Assembly: GCF_009601705.1 (NCBI RefSeq)
Contig: NZ_CP045687.1
Span: forward strand, 31,527-95,526
Length of the DNA: 64,000 nucleotides
Source of the DNA: Sulfolobus sp. E5-1-F
GTDB taxonomy: Archaea > Thermoproteota > Thermoprotei_A > Sulfolobales > Sulfolobaceae
Direction: 5' to 3'
In this document: piece after piece, positions 28,959 to 38,467 of the stretch
Position numbering within the stretch: the stretch's first letter is position 1
Layout of the letters: every line of letters begins with the position of its first letter
The notes under the pieces: generated by a model
Database searches by the model: none
What the model saw: the letters and a program-made list of their open reading frames with translations, nothing else
Told to the model about the DNA's origin: nothing
Position numbers and translations under genes: made by a program

Positions 28959-30155
28959 ATGGTATTTCCTTTTAAGTCGCTAGAGGATTTTAAAGTAGAA
29001 ATAACCCAAGATCATGAGTTGTTAAGAAGTGCAGTTAGAGATTTTGCTGAAAATGTACTGGCAAAGTATGTTGAGAAAGGTGAAAAAGAATTAGATATCC
29101 CTTTAGAGGCTAAGCGAAAGGCTAAGGAAATAGGTCTATATGGCTTATTTGCAAGCCAGGATTTAGGAGGACAAGGAGCAGATTATTTATCGTTACTTAC
29201 GGCAACAGAGGAATTAGCTAGAATTTGGCCTTCATTTAGCACATTTTTGTTAATAAATTGGATGTTCATTTATGCATTATCTAGATTTGGAAGCGAAGAA
29301 TTAAAGAAAAAATATGTTACACCAGTAGCTAATGGTGATAAAGTAGCTGCATTTGCTGTTACTGAACCAGTTGCTGGTTCAGACGTGGCTGGTATAAAGT
29401 CAACGGCAAAGAAACTAGATGGGGAATACGTAATAAATGGAAGAAAGATTTTCATAACTAATGGCGACATCGCTGATTATTACTTAATTGCAGTTAGGAC
29501 ATCACCTCCAGATTCCAAGGCTAGATGGAAAGGTATATCAATGTTTGTTGTAGAGAAAGACGCTGTAAAACCAGTAAGCAGAATAGAGACTACTGGGTTA
29601 AAGTCCTCTCATACTGCTGAAATCGTGCTTGAAGACGTGAAAGTACCCTCTGAAAATCTACTGGGAGAAGAAGGTAGTGGATTTAAATATGCAGTAAGTT
29701 CTTTTGATTTCGCTAGGACAATAGTAGCTTCACAAGCCTTAGGAATTGGGCAAGCTGCATTGGAGAAAATGATAAATTATTCACTTCAAAGAACTGCATT
29801 CGAAAAGAAACTAGCTGAATTTCAATTGGTTCAAACCAAAGTTTCTGAATCGTTAGCGGATTTAGAAGTAGCTAGATTAATAACGTATTGGGCAGGGACG
29901 CTGTTTAAGAATGGTAAAGAAAACGAATATGTAATAGCCGCGTCATTAGCGAAATTCATATCTACCGAATCTGCTGAAAGAATCATATTAAGGGCCATGA
30001 GCGTATATGGTGGTTATGGTGTTACCACCTCGACTGGACTGGAGAGAATGTTAAGGGATTTACAAATTATGAAAACATATGAGGGGACAAACGATATTCA
30101 GAGGATAAGTGCAGCGAGATTCCTCTACAACAAATTCATTGGTTATAAGGTGTGA
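28959..30155 (+). CDS. Acyl-CoA dehydrogenase
   Basis: The 398-residue flavoprotein has the family motifs AFAVTEPVAGSDVAGIKSTA, RIETTGLKSSHTAEIVLEDV and the C-terminal YGGYGVTTSTGLERMLRDLQ with TYEGTNDIQR. It introduces a trans-2 double bond into acyl-CoA and passes electrons to ETF, encoded immediately upstream. TATA-like CTATTTTATT lies 12-20 bases before ATG 28959, so it may also have its own promoter. Its TGA overlaps the GTG start of the next gene. Chain-length preference is unknown. Confidence 0.95.
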   Translation: MVFPFKSLEDFKVEITQDHELLRSAVRDFAENVLAKYVEKGEKELDIPLEAKRKAKEIGLYGLFASQDLGGQGADYLSLLTATEELARIWPSFSTFLLINWMFIYALSRFGSEELKKKYVTPVANGDKVAAFAVTEPVAGSDVAGIKSTAKKLDGEYVINGRKIFITNGDIADYYLIAVRTSPPDSKARWKGISMFVVEKDAVKPVSRIETTGLKSSHTAEIVLEDVKVPSENLLGEEGSGFKYAVSSFDFARTIVASQALGIGQAALEKMINYSLQRTAFEKKLAEFQLVQTKVSESLADLEVARLITYWAGTLFKNGKENEYVIAASLAKFISTESAERIILRAMSVYGGYGVTTSTGLERMLRDLQIMKTYEGTNDIQRISAARFLYNKFIGYKV

Positions 30156-32440
30156 CCTTGTATATTGGTAGTCCAGTTAAGAGAGTCGAAGATCTACGAT
30201 TTTTAACTGGAAGAGGTAGATATATTGACGACATCTACTTACCTAATATGTTATACATGGCAGTATTAAGGTCGAATTATTCCTGGGCAAAATTCAAGAT
30301 TGATCCTAAGAGAGCTGAGGAAAGAGGTTTCAACGTAATAACATTTGAAGATACAAAGGAATTTTCGTCATTACCTAATTTTTTCGTGCCTGATCCTAAA
30401 AAAGTACCCAAGGAATATATTTTAGCTAAAGAGGAGGCAAAGTATTTTGGAGAACCAATAGCATTAGTATTAGGTAAGGATAGATATGAGGTTTATGATG
30501 CGTTAGAACTAATCGATGTAGATTATGAGCCTAGAGAGCCGATAACTGATCCATTTAAGGCAATGGATCCTAACTCACCTACTTTACATAAAGAACTTGA
30601 GTCTAACATCGTATATAGTGATATTTTCGAATATGGAGAAGAACCAAAGGACTATAGCTACGTGAAGAAGACGTTTAGATATAATAGAGTTTTACCGGCG
30701 CCTCTTGAAACCAATGGAGTAGTTGCCGATTATGATAAGATAAGCGGAAACTTAACAATATATGCAAACACGCAAGTTCCACAAGTCTTTAAGACGGCCT
30801 TGAGTATTATCTTCAATATTCCTAGATCTAAGGTCAGAATAATTGTCCCAGACTCTGGAGGAGGATTTGGCGGAAAAATCTTCCTAAAACCTTTAGCTAT
30901 GACCGCATTAGCTTCTATAATAACTGGAAGGCCGGTAAAATATATAGAGACCCGGTATGAACATATAACCTCTGCAATCCACGGACCGGATAGACATTAC
31001 ACTGCTAAGATATTATATAGAGGAGATGAGTTGATAGGAATGGTAGTTGACCTAGTAGAGGATTTTGGAGCATATTTACATACTTATCAACCCTTACCAA
31101 TTCTCAGACAAATATATCAATTAGTTGGACCATATAAGATGAAATATCTTAAGTTTAAAGTATCTGGAGTGGTTACGAATAAACCTCCAACCGGAGCGTA
31201 TAGGGGACTGGGAATTCCACCAGCAGTACTAGTATTAGAGAATCTCGTGAAAAGTGTTTCTAAAATAAGTGGAATTGATGAGATAGAGTTAAGAATGAAA
31301 AATCTCATTGACAAACTTCCTTATGAACACATAACAGGGGCAATATATGATAGTGGAAATTACAGAGAGGCATTAAAGAAACTTGTTAGCCAACTGGAGG
31401 TAAAGGACAAGGATAAGTACACAGGGGTCGGTATAGCTTTCGCATTAGAACCTGGATCTTCATTAGCTTTCCAAACATTAGTTGTCAACAAGCCTAGGAC
31501 ACCATACTATGAAGGAGTGTATATGAGGATAGATAGCGGAGGTGACATTACAGTATTTCTCTCAACTAATACTATGGGTACAGGGCATGAAACTAGTATA
31601 TCCCAAGTAGTTGCTGATACTTTGGGTACTTCTATTGATGACGTAAAAGTCATCTTAGGTGATACTGCAGGTCCTCCAGGGACTGGATTTTATGGTAGTA
31701 GATTCTCAGTAGTTGGTATTTCAGCTGTTTACGCTGCTGCCCTCAAATTAAAGGAAAAAATGAGAGAGTACTTAGCTAAAATGTTTAACGTAGAAAAGGA
31801 TGAGGTTAAAATAGATAATGGAATAGTGAAAGTAGGCAGCAAATCGTTCACTTTTAAGGAAGCCGTTAATATGGTGTATAATAGATCGTACTTAATAGGG
31901 GACGAAATAGGATTAGACGCTTCGGTTACTATCAACTCATATAATGTGAACGTTGCTGATGATAAGAGAAGAGTCAATTTCTCTACAACCTATGGTGTTA
32001 ACGCACATGGTGTGGTAATTAAGGTCGATAAGGATACTGGATTTATAAAAATACTTAAGTACGTGGTATTGAGCGATTGTGGAAATATGATAAACCCTAT
32101 GATAGTAGATGGACAACTAATGGGAGGTACTACAATGGGGATAGGAGCATCACTCTTAGAGAAAGTTGAATATGATGAAAATGGAATTCCAAAGCAAACT
32201 TCTTTTGCTGATTATTGGATTCCCTCAGCAGAAGAGGTGCCTAAATTCGAGATCCAACATATGATAACTCCTTCACCTTTTACTCCGCTAGGCACTAAAG
32301 GTGTAGCGGAGGGAGGAGCTACGGTACCCCCAGCTGCTATCCTTAATGCCTTAGAGGATATATTAAAGAAGCCAATTGATAGAGTTGAAATTCCAATAAC
32401 TCCAGAGTATGTCTTACAATTAATTAACGACATGAGCTAG
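30152..32440 (+). CDS. Molybdenum hydroxylase large subunit (xanthine/aldehyde oxidase, CoxL-like), orphan
   Basis: The 762-residue protein begins SPVKRVEDLRFLTGRGRYIDD, typical for this family, and has molybdopterin-binding segments GGGFGGKIF and GAYRGLGIPPA. The catalytic Glu is in GTKGVAEGGATVPPAA. The CO-dehydrogenase-specific AYRCSFR motif is absent, so it is probably an aldehyde or heterocycle hydroxylase and not a CO dehydrogenase. Medium (FAD) and small (2Fe-2S) subunit genes are not adjacent. It starts at GTG 30152 in a GTGA overlap with the acyl-CoA dehydrogenase, implying co-translation. Confidence 0.9.
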   Translation: MTLYIGSPVKRVEDLRFLTGRGRYIDDIYLPNMLYMAVLRSNYSWAKFKIDPKRAEERGFNVITFEDTKEFSSLPNFFVPDPKKVPKEYILAKEEAKYFGEPIALVLGKDRYEVYDALELIDVDYEPREPITDPFKAMDPNSPTLHKELESNIVYSDIFEYGEEPKDYSYVKKTFRYNRVLPAPLETNGVVADYDKISGNLTIYANTQVPQVFKTALSIIFNIPRSKVRIIVPDSGGGFGGKIFLKPLAMTALASIITGRPVKYIETRYEHITSAIHGPDRHYTAKILYRGDELIGMVVDLVEDFGAYLHTYQPLPILRQIYQLVGPYKMKYLKFKVSGVVTNKPPTGAYRGLGIPPAVLVLENLVKSVSKISGIDEIELRMKNLIDKLPYEHITGAIYDSGNYREALKKLVSQLEVKDKDKYTGVGIAFALEPGSSLAFQTLVVNKPRTPYYEGVYMRIDSGGDITVFLSTNTMGTGHETSISQVVADTLGTSIDDVKVILGDTAGPPGTGFYGSRFSVVGISAVYAAALKLKEKMREYLAKMFNVEKDEVKIDNGIVKVGSKSFTFKEAVNMVYNRSYLIGDEIGLDASVTINSYNVNVADDKRRVNFSTTYGVNAHGVVIKVDKDTGFIKILKYVVLSDCGNMINPMIVDGQLMGGTTMGIGASLLEKVEYDENGIPKQTSFADYWIPSAEEVPKFEIQHMITPSPFTPLGTKGVAEGGATVPPAAILNALEDILKKPIDRVEIPITPEYVLQLINDMS

Positions 32441-32672
32441 TTATTGCATTCAATATTTCCTCTTCTTTTCCCTTCCCTTTACCCAGAGTAACGTATTCAA
32501 TAACCTCGCTAATCAGCTGTTTCAAAGTATCTTCATCTTCATTACAAAATCTATTCTTCATTTCAGGATCACTAGTCAATTTTTCCTTTACGAAATCATT
32601 AATCGAATTATGTTCTATTACCTCTCTTATGAAATTCCGCATTAGTGCGTATTTGTAAAATGGTGTTTCCAT
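32424..32672 (-). CDS. Small acidic hypothetical protein
   Basis: The 82-residue protein is helical and charged with no known motif. It overlaps the last 17 bases of the convergent Mo hydroxylase gene. Upstream of ATG 32672, minus-strand TTTATATCG around 32697 is a reasonable TATA box about 28 bases away, which favours a real leaderless gene. It could be a small accessory factor, but nothing in the sequence says of what. Confidence 0.55.
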   Translation of the reverse strand: METPFYKYALMRNFIREVIEHNSINDFVKEKLTSDPEMKNRFCNEDEDTLKQLISEVIEYVTLGKGKGKEEEILNAITSSCR

Positions 32673-32738
32673 AAAATTTAATCAATTTATATCGATATAA
32701 AGCTAATGTTATTAACCTATTTTACGAGATAATAACAT

Positions 32739-33935
32739 ATGGAAAGAAAACTAGGATTTATATTTGATCATAATAAGTGCATAATCTGTAACGCTTGTGT
32801 TGATGCTTGCAATAAAGCTTATGGTAACCTTAACTGGAGAAGCCTAATTGTGATGCCATATGGCGAGGATAAAACAGCGCTTTCGATTGCTTGTAACCAT
32901 TGTGATAATCCAACGTGTATGCAAGTATGCCCCGCTAATGCGATTGAAAAGAACGAAATGGGGATAGTCAGAATAAGAGATGATAAATGTATAGGATGCG
33001 GATTCTGTACGTGGGCTTGCCCATATGAGGCTTTAAAATTCAATAATGAAGGGATCATGACTAAATGTAACTTCTGCTATGGTCGTTTAGTAGAGGGAAA
33101 GGGTATACCATATTGTGTTGAGGCTTGCCCCACTGGAGCACTAGCTTTTGGTTGGATAGAGAAAGGAGAGGCAGAAGTGGGTTATCTCCCACCCTCAGAA
33201 ATAACTAAACCAAGGATAGTCATAAAACAGCCAGAAGTTAATGAGGGACTTAAAGCAAATGTATTACATACTAAAAAGGAGGAGAATTACTTAGGCCTAT
33301 TAGCTTTTACGATTGGAAGTGAATTCGCGTTAGGATATTCTCTCTTTAAATTACCATTCTGGAGCATTGTAAGCGTTATCTTACTAGTAGCTTCCTTACT
33401 ATTGTCCGTAAATCACGCTAGGAGAACCGATAGGTTTTACAGAGTTATTTATAACCTGAGGACTTCTTGGTTAAGTAGAGAAGTATTATTTTCATCGTTA
33501 TCTATACTATTCTATATTTTAAGCATAGCCAAACCTATATTTTATTATCCTGCAATAGTATTCATAACCGCTGGAGTTATCTCCAGTATTATGATTTATA
33601 TGTTGAAAAGTAGACCATCATGGTATAAGGCTGATACGCCAGTTTCCTTCATTGGAAGTATCTTTACAATGTCTTTACCAATTGTGTACTTTTTAACTCA
33701 CAACCTAATAACTATTATTCCATTAGTGATAATATTAGCCATAGAAATAATCTCTAATCACACAAGGTCTAAAGTTAGAATGAGCCTTAACATTGCTTCG
33801 ATTGTCATCTCGTTAATTTCTCTCTTGATACCTGAAATTATCATTATAGGTGAAATTATGAATATTGTTTCTGAAACCATACATAGGAAAGAATTTTATG
33901 AAAAAGTTATATATTATGGCTTGCCTAAAGTTTAA
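32739..33935 (+). CDS. DmsB-DmsC fusion: four-cluster Fe-S protein joined to a membrane anchor
   Basis: Residues 1-150 form a DmsB-type electron-transfer domain with four Cys sets (CIICNACVDAC, CNHCDNPTCMQVC, CIGCGFCTWAC, CNFC...YCVEAC). Residues 180-395 have about eight hydrophobic segments resembling the DmsC quinol-binding anchor. The two parts are normally separate proteins. No molybdopterin catalytic subunit (DmsA) is encoded next to it. It would exchange electrons between the quinone pool and a partner enzyme or the neighbouring POR system. TATA-like CTATTTTACG precedes ATG 32739. Confidence 0.88.
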   Translation: MERKLGFIFDHNKCIICNACVDACNKAYGNLNWRSLIVMPYGEDKTALSIACNHCDNPTCMQVCPANAIEKNEMGIVRIRDDKCIGCGFCTWACPYEALKFNNEGIMTKCNFCYGRLVEGKGIPYCVEACPTGALAFGWIEKGEAEVGYLPPSEITKPRIVIKQPEVNEGLKANVLHTKKEENYLGLLAFTIGSEFALGYSLFKLPFWSIVSVILLVASLLLSVNHARRTDRFYRVIYNLRTSWLSREVLFSSLSILFYILSIAKPIFYYPAIVFITAGVISSIMIYMLKSRPSWYKADTPVSFIGSIFTMSLPIVYFLTHNLITIIPLVIILAIEIISNHTRSKVRMSLNIASIVISLISLLIPEIIIIGEIMNIVSETIHRKEFYEKVIYYGLPKV

Positions 33936-33998
33936 ACATTTTTCATAGTTAGTTTTTTAAATGATGAAGAGTATACAGTTCTAATAGGTGGTCATTTA

Positions 33999-34553
33999 TT
34001 GCTCGAAATAAGGTTCCACGGTAGAGGTGGGCAAGGTGTTGTAACGGCTTCTCAATTATTAGCTGAAGCTGCAGGATATGAAAACCTTTATACTTCTTCT
34101 TTTCCCATTTATGGAGCAGAAAGGAGAGGTGCAGAAATAGAGGCGTATTGTAGAATATCCGATAGCCCAATCAGAGTGACTTCCCCGGTAGAAGAACCAG
34201 ATTACTTGGTAGTAATAGATAATTCCCTTCTCCGAATATCAAAGAATTTATTCAGAGGACTAAAAGCTACTTCCTCAATAGTGTTAAATTCACCTTTCAA
34301 GCCAGATCTTAACTGGAAAACTTTTCACGTTAATGCAACCAAAATTGCAACAGATTTAGGCCTAGTAAAGTCGGGATGGCCAATGGTGAACGTGATCATC
34401 TTAGGAGCTTTAATAAAGGTAATGGGTATACCTAAATTGTCTTCACTTGAGCAAGCAATAGAAGAAGAATTTGAAGGCAAAATAGCTGAACTTAACATAA
34501 AAGGTGCAAGATTAGCCTATGAACAAGTTGGTGTTGAGTATGTCACTGCTTGA
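33999..34553 (+). CDS. porG: 2-oxoacid (pyruvate):ferredoxin oxidoreductase, gamma subunit
   Basis: The 184-residue protein begins LEIRFHGRGGQGVVTASQLL, the unmistakable gamma-subunit motif, and continues with SSFPIYGAERRGAEIEAYCRIS. It starts with TTG 33999, preceded by AGGTGG at a suitable distance. It is the first gene of a four-gene gamma-delta-alpha-beta operon. The complex oxidatively decarboxylates a 2-oxoacid to acyl-CoA and reduces ferredoxin. Pyruvate is the usual substrate for this layout, but branched-chain or 2-oxoglutarate cannot be excluded. Confidence 0.94.
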   Translation: MLEIRFHGRGGQGVVTASQLLAEAAGYENLYTSSFPIYGAERRGAEIEAYCRISDSPIRVTSPVEEPDYLVVIDNSLLRISKNLFRGLKATSSIVLNSPFKPDLNWKTFHVNATKIATDLGLVKSGWPMVNVIILGALIKVMGIPKLSSLEQAIEEEFEGKIAELNIKGARLAYEQVGVEYVTA

Positions 34554-34803
34554 GTATCAATACTTTCCAGTAACTAGACCCAATAAAGGTGCTGGAGGAA
34601 AAACTGGAGCATGGAGAATAGTAAAACCCGTTGTTGATTATAATAAATGTATAGGCTGTAAAGCGTGTTTTATGTTTTGCCCGGAATCTACTATAATCCC
34701 AAGTAATGGTAAAGTAAGAGTTGATTATGAGTATTGTAAAGGCTGTGGAGTTTGCGCAAATGTATGCCCAGTTAAGGCTATAAGTATGGTGAGTGAGCAA
34801 TGA
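34540..34803 (+). CDS. porD: 2-oxoacid (pyruvate):ferredoxin oxidoreductase, delta (ferredoxin) subunit
   Basis: The 87-residue protein carries two [4Fe-4S] motifs, CIGCKACFMFCPE and CKGCGVCANVCPV, and a Gly/Lys-rich N-terminus (PNKGAGGKTGAWRIVKP) typical of delta subunits. I prefer ATG 34540, which overlaps the gamma stop; an in-frame ATG at 34519 would lengthen the overlap. It relays electrons from the TPP site to free ferredoxin. Its stop overlaps the alpha start in an ATGA junction. Confidence 0.94.
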   Translation: MSLLEYQYFPVTRPNKGAGGKTGAWRIVKPVVDYNKCIGCKACFMFCPESTIIPSNGKVRVDYEYCKGCGVCANVCPVKAISMVSEQ

Positions 34804-36002
34804 TTAGAAAAATTATTTCTGGAAATGAAGCTGTAGCATTAGGTGTGAAACTAGCTAGAGTAGGCGTTACTGGAATTTACCCAATAACACCACAAACTAC
34901 GATAATTGAGAAATTGGCTGAGATGAGAGCTAAGGGTGAGATTGAAACCGAAATACTGAGAGTTGAAAGTGAACATTCTGCAATGGCAGCAACATTTGGT
35001 GCTGCCTTAGGTGGCGTTAGGGCTTTTACTGCTACTGCGTCACAAGGCCTCCTTTACATGCATGAAATGGTATGGTGGGTAGCTGGAAGTAGAGTACCAG
35101 TTGTAATGGTTGTAGGTACTAGAGCTGTAGGTGCTCCTTGGAACATTTGGAATGAACATACTGACTTTACAAGTGAGAGGGATAGTGGATGGATAATGGC
35201 ATTTGCATCTAATCCACAAGAAGCGTTAGATTTAACCTTGCAAGCATTTAGGATTTCAGAGGATGAGAGAGTATTCTTGCCAATGATGGTCGGTATGGAT
35301 GGATTTATCCTTTCCCATACTAAGACTAACGTACTAATACCCGATCAAGATCAAGTAGATGACTTCTTACCTCCAAGAAGGCAACCGTATGTGATAGATC
35401 CAGAAGATCCAATAGGAATGGGTAATATATTTCCTCCTGAGGGTTATATGAGACTTAGAGAATCAATAGATTCAGCGCTAAGAAATTCAGAGGATGTAAT
35501 AAAGGAAATAGGAAGAGAATACAATAAGAAAATTAATCCACTGGGAGATTATTCCACTCTAAACGTATCGTATAAACTAGAAGATGCTGATTACGCAGTA
35601 GTTTTAATGGGAGCTTGGGCAGGGGACGCAATGGAGGCTGTGGACACATTAAGGGAGAAGGGGATAAAAATAGGCATGTTAAGAATAAGGTATCTTAGAC
35701 CTTGGAGTGAGAAAGAGATAAGAAGTGCACTAAAGGATAAAAAGGCGGTCCTAGCGTTAGATAGGAGTACGAGCTTTGGCAGAGGTGGAGGTCCGCTTTA
35801 TGTTGAAATAAAGTCTACAATCTCGGATGTTGTACCACAAATAAAAGGTGTAGTAAGTGGATTGGGTGGTGTTACAGTTAACAAAAGCGATCTCGTATAT
35901 ATATTTAACAAGTTTGTAGAAGGCCTAAAGGATGACGTAATTTGGTATTATCCAAAGGAGGTAGGGAAAATTGAGCTTAGGACTCCGAGAGATATTGAAT
36001 AA
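34800..36002 (+). CDS. porA: 2-oxoacid (pyruvate):ferredoxin oxidoreductase, alpha subunit
   Basis: The 400-residue protein starts KIISGNEAVALGVKLARVGV followed by YPITPQTTIIEKLAEM, the substrate-loop motif of alpha subunits, and has ESEHSAMAATFGAALGGVRA. The C-terminal half contains the transketolase-C-like domain (VVLMGAWAGDAMEAVDTL). Together with beta it forms the TPP active site. It overlaps the beta gene by 32 bases, an unusually long overlap that implies coupled translation. Confidence 0.94.
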   Translation: MIRKIISGNEAVALGVKLARVGVTGIYPITPQTTIIEKLAEMRAKGEIETEILRVESEHSAMAATFGAALGGVRAFTATASQGLLYMHEMVWWVAGSRVPVVMVVGTRAVGAPWNIWNEHTDFTSERDSGWIMAFASNPQEALDLTLQAFRISEDERVFLPMMVGMDGFILSHTKTNVLIPDQDQVDDFLPPRRQPYVIDPEDPIGMGNIFPPEGYMRLRESIDSALRNSEDVIKEIGREYNKKINPLGDYSTLNVSYKLEDADYAVVLMGAWAGDAMEAVDTLREKGIKIGMLRIRYLRPWSEKEIRSALKDKKAVLALDRSTSFGRGGGPLYVEIKSTISDVVPQIKGVVSGLGGVTVNKSDLVYIFNKFVEGLKDDVIWYYPKEVGKIELRTPRDIE

Positions 36003-36870
36003 GCATAATGGTATCTTATCAGGGACTTCAGCTTGCCCTGGCTGTCCAGAAAATATGGCAATGAGAATGCTAGGAATGGGATTAGGTAAAGATGTAGTTC
36101 TAGTAGTAGTTGCTGGATGTTCCTCGGTAATACAAGGAAATGCGCCTTATAACGCTTACAACTTCCCTACAGTTAACGTTGCTTTTGCAGCTGGCCCAGC
36201 TACAGCAGCTGGTTTGGCTAGGGCGTATAAACAAAGAGGTAAAAACGCCACTGTAGTGGTTTGGGCTGGAGATGGAGGAAGTGCTGATATAGGATTCGCA
36301 TCCCTAAGTGGCGCTGCTGAGAGAAATGATAATATACTCTACCTTACTGTGGACAACGAGGCATATATGAATAGTGGAGGGCAGAGAAGTGGATCGACTC
36401 CCTTTGGAGCTATAACTACTACAACTCCAGAAGGAAAAAAGGAAAATAAGAAAAATTTGCCATTATTGATGATAGCACATAACGTACCTTATGTAGCTAC
36501 TGCATCTGTAGGATATCCACATGATTATATAGAGAAGTTGAAAAGAGCTAAGCAAGTTGAAGGTTTCAGATACGTTCACGTCCTAACTCCAGATCCTTAC
36601 GGTTGGTTATTCGATCCTTCAAAAACTGCAGAAGTGGCAAAATTAGCAGTACAGACTTGTTATTGGCCCCTCTTTGAATACTATAATGGAAAATTAAATA
36701 TTAGTCCAGAAAGTCTACATTGCCTTGACAAAAGAACTAGAAGACCTGTAAGGGACTTTCTAAGTATTCAAGGAAGATTTAAGAGATTAACTGAGGATCA
36801 AATAAAGATTTTAGAGCAATATATAGACAGTGTGTGGGAGAAGTTAAAATCGATGCTCGATAATCAGTAA
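35971..36870 (+). CDS. porB: 2-oxoacid (pyruvate):ferredoxin oxidoreductase, beta (TPP-binding) subunit
   Basis: The 299-residue protein has the Fe-S and TPP motifs of beta subunits: SACPGCPENMAMRMLG, AGCSSVIQGNAPYNAYNF, and the Mg/TPP motif WAGDGGSADIGFASLSGAAE with DNEAYMNSGGQRSGSTP. It starts with TTG 35971 inside porA. The full complex couples 2-oxoacid oxidation with ferredoxin reduction. A length of 299 residues is normal for the family. The next gene is on the opposite strand, ending two bases later. Confidence 0.95.
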   Translation: MSLGLREILNKHNGILSGTSACPGCPENMAMRMLGMGLGKDVVLVVVAGCSSVIQGNAPYNAYNFPTVNVAFAAGPATAAGLARAYKQRGKNATVVVWAGDGGSADIGFASLSGAAERNDNILYLTVDNEAYMNSGGQRSGSTPFGAITTTTPEGKKENKKNLPLLMIAHNVPYVATASVGYPHDYIEKLKRAKQVEGFRYVHVLTPDPYGWLFDPSKTAEVAKLAVQTCYWPLFEYYNGKLNISPESLHCLDKRTRRPVRDFLSIQGRFKRLTEDQIKILEQYIDSVWEKLKSMLDNQ

Positions 36871-36872
36871 CA

Positions 36873-38186
36873 CTACTTCTTATATTCTTCTGACGCTAGT
36901 TCAAATGCTTCTCTCAATTCATTTAAAGCATTACCTACCGAGCACTTCTTAACAGTTTCTTGTCCTAGTGATCCAACCTTCTCATCCTTTAATGCTAACT
37001 TAAGTTTCTCAGCTAATTCCTCAACATTTCCTGATTTAAATACGAAACCGTTACCTCCTTCTATAATAAGTTCACTAACTCCAGCACCACTACTTACGAC
37101 TGCAGGTTTTCCATAAACCCATCCTTCACATACTGCTAGGCCAAATCCCTCTATTCTAGAAGGTAAAAGAACCACGTTAGACCTTTGATAAAGTGTAAAT
37201 AATTCTTCATCTGGCACATATCCGGTAAATATAACCTTGTTTTCTACTCCTAAGCTTTTCGCTAATTCCTTTAATTTACTTACCCACATGCTTCCCTTAT
37301 CATGCCCTAGGGTCCTACTAGTAAAACTACCATCTCCAGCTAGTACTAACTTAGCGTCCACATTCTTTATTGCGGATATAGCTAAATCTTGGCTTTTCAT
37401 TGGATCCATTCTCGCAACAACTAAAACTACTTTATCATCACTCTTTAATCCATATTTATCCTCTACGTATTGGATCTCTTTTTTCCCAGCCGTCTTATAG
37501 GCGGAAGGATCTATAAATGGGTAAATCTGTTTAACTTTGACTTCAGCTCCGGTTCTTACTAGTCCTTCCAGATCCCTTTTTGTACTTAAGATTACCAAAT
37601 CGAAACTCTCAAATGCTTTAATCAGAAATTCCCTTAATTTTTTACTTAGATTTTCTGGAACAAAAGGTATATGGTACCATAGAACTGCTGGAGCAGAAGG
37701 CCCAATTATTCCTCCTACTAATAACTGTTGAAAGTCATTTATAAAATAGATATCAGTATCTTTGTAAAATTCCAATAATTTCTGAGCTGAAAGCCAATTA
37801 TAGTTAGCATAAGCTATATACTCTTCTCCTACAAGTTCGTATTTACCTAATCCGTGAGCTTCATTATATAGACCCTCTTTAAATCTAGTATAATTCGCTA
37901 AAGATTTAGCTTCTAAATCTACGAAATGAACTTCAGTACCACTCATTTTTACTGATGGAGGATATCCTGGTCCTAATGAGACCCATCTAGATTTCGAGAA
38001 GGCATTAGCATTTATGAGACTCAACATCATTTTCGCAACACCTCCAACTGAGATGTGGTAATCCTCATTACTCAGTAAACTAAGGTCTATTGGAAGCTCC
38101 AAGTAACCATACTTCTCCAATAAATCTCTATACGTTAATGTAAATCTTATTGGGGGTGTTTGGGTATTAATAGCAACGCTAAACAT
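36873..38186 (-). CDS. GT4-family glycosyltransferase
   Basis: The 437-residue GT-B enzyme has an N-domain with a Gly-rich acceptor-side loop ([11 protein letters not shown]). The C-domain has [34 protein letters not shown] and [20 protein letters not shown] with the E-x7-E catalytic motif. It would transfer a hexose from a nucleotide sugar. It is divergent from a GH15 gene, which suggests trehalose, glycogen or glycan turnover. It starts at ATG 38186. No further specificity can be read from the sequence. Confidence 0.87.
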   Translation of the reverse strand: MFSVAINTQTPPIRFTLTYRDLLEKYGYLELPIDLSLLSNEDYHISVGGVAKMMLSLINANAFSKSRWVSLGPGYPPSVKMSGTEVHFVDLEAKSLANYTRFKEGLYNEAHGLGKYELVGEEYIAYANYNWLSAQKLLEFYKDTDIYFINDFQQLLVGGIIGPSAPAVLWYHIPFVPENLSKKLREFLIKAFESFDLVILSTKRDLEGLVRTGAEVKVKQIYPFIDPSAYKTAGKKEIQYVEDKYGLKSDDKVVLVVARMDPMKSQDLAISAIKNVDAKLVLAGDGSFTSRTLGHDKGSMWVSKLKELAKSLGVENKVIFTGYVPDEELFTLYQRSNVVLLPSRIEGFGLAVCEGWVYGKPAVVSSGAGVSELIIEGGNGFVFKSGNVEELAEKLKLALKDEKVGSLGQETVKKCSVGNALNELREAFELASEEYKK

Positions 38187-38308
38187 ACTATTCTCTATTC
38201 ACATTTATTCATATATGTTTATCTTGAAATAAGGGCTAATTAATATACAAAATCTATACCTACTATTTTTTCTAAATTTAATGAGAGTCCACTAGAAGCT
38301 TAATGTTA

Positions 38309-38345
38309 CGGCCGAAAGCCTTACCTACAGGGTATAGGTGAATTC
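38309..38345 (+). other. Tandem small hairpins, possible remnant of an IS200/IS605 right end or structured RNA
   Basis: Within the 281-base spacer between divergent genes, GGC-CGAAA-GCC (38310-38320) is followed by ACCTA-CAGGGTA-TAGGT (38323-38339) and then GAATTC. Two adjacent hairpins ending in this way resemble right ends of IS200/IS605 elements and the 3' part of TnpB guide RNAs. No transposase or TnpB gene is present. The resemblance is from memory and is weak. Confidence 0.3.
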
Positions 38346-38467
38346 TGTGCTCATCGTTTTTAATACTGCATGTAATTCATGAAAATTTTGCTACTATTTG
38401 CTGTAAGACATCCAACTATTAGACACTTGGGACTAAAATTTTTTAGGGAAAACTCTCTACTACTCGT

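Noticed and set aside
30152..32440. CO dehydrogenase identity for the Mo hydroxylase
   Set aside because: The AYRCSFR active-site motif is replaced by GAYRGLG and no CoxM/CoxS genes are adjacent.
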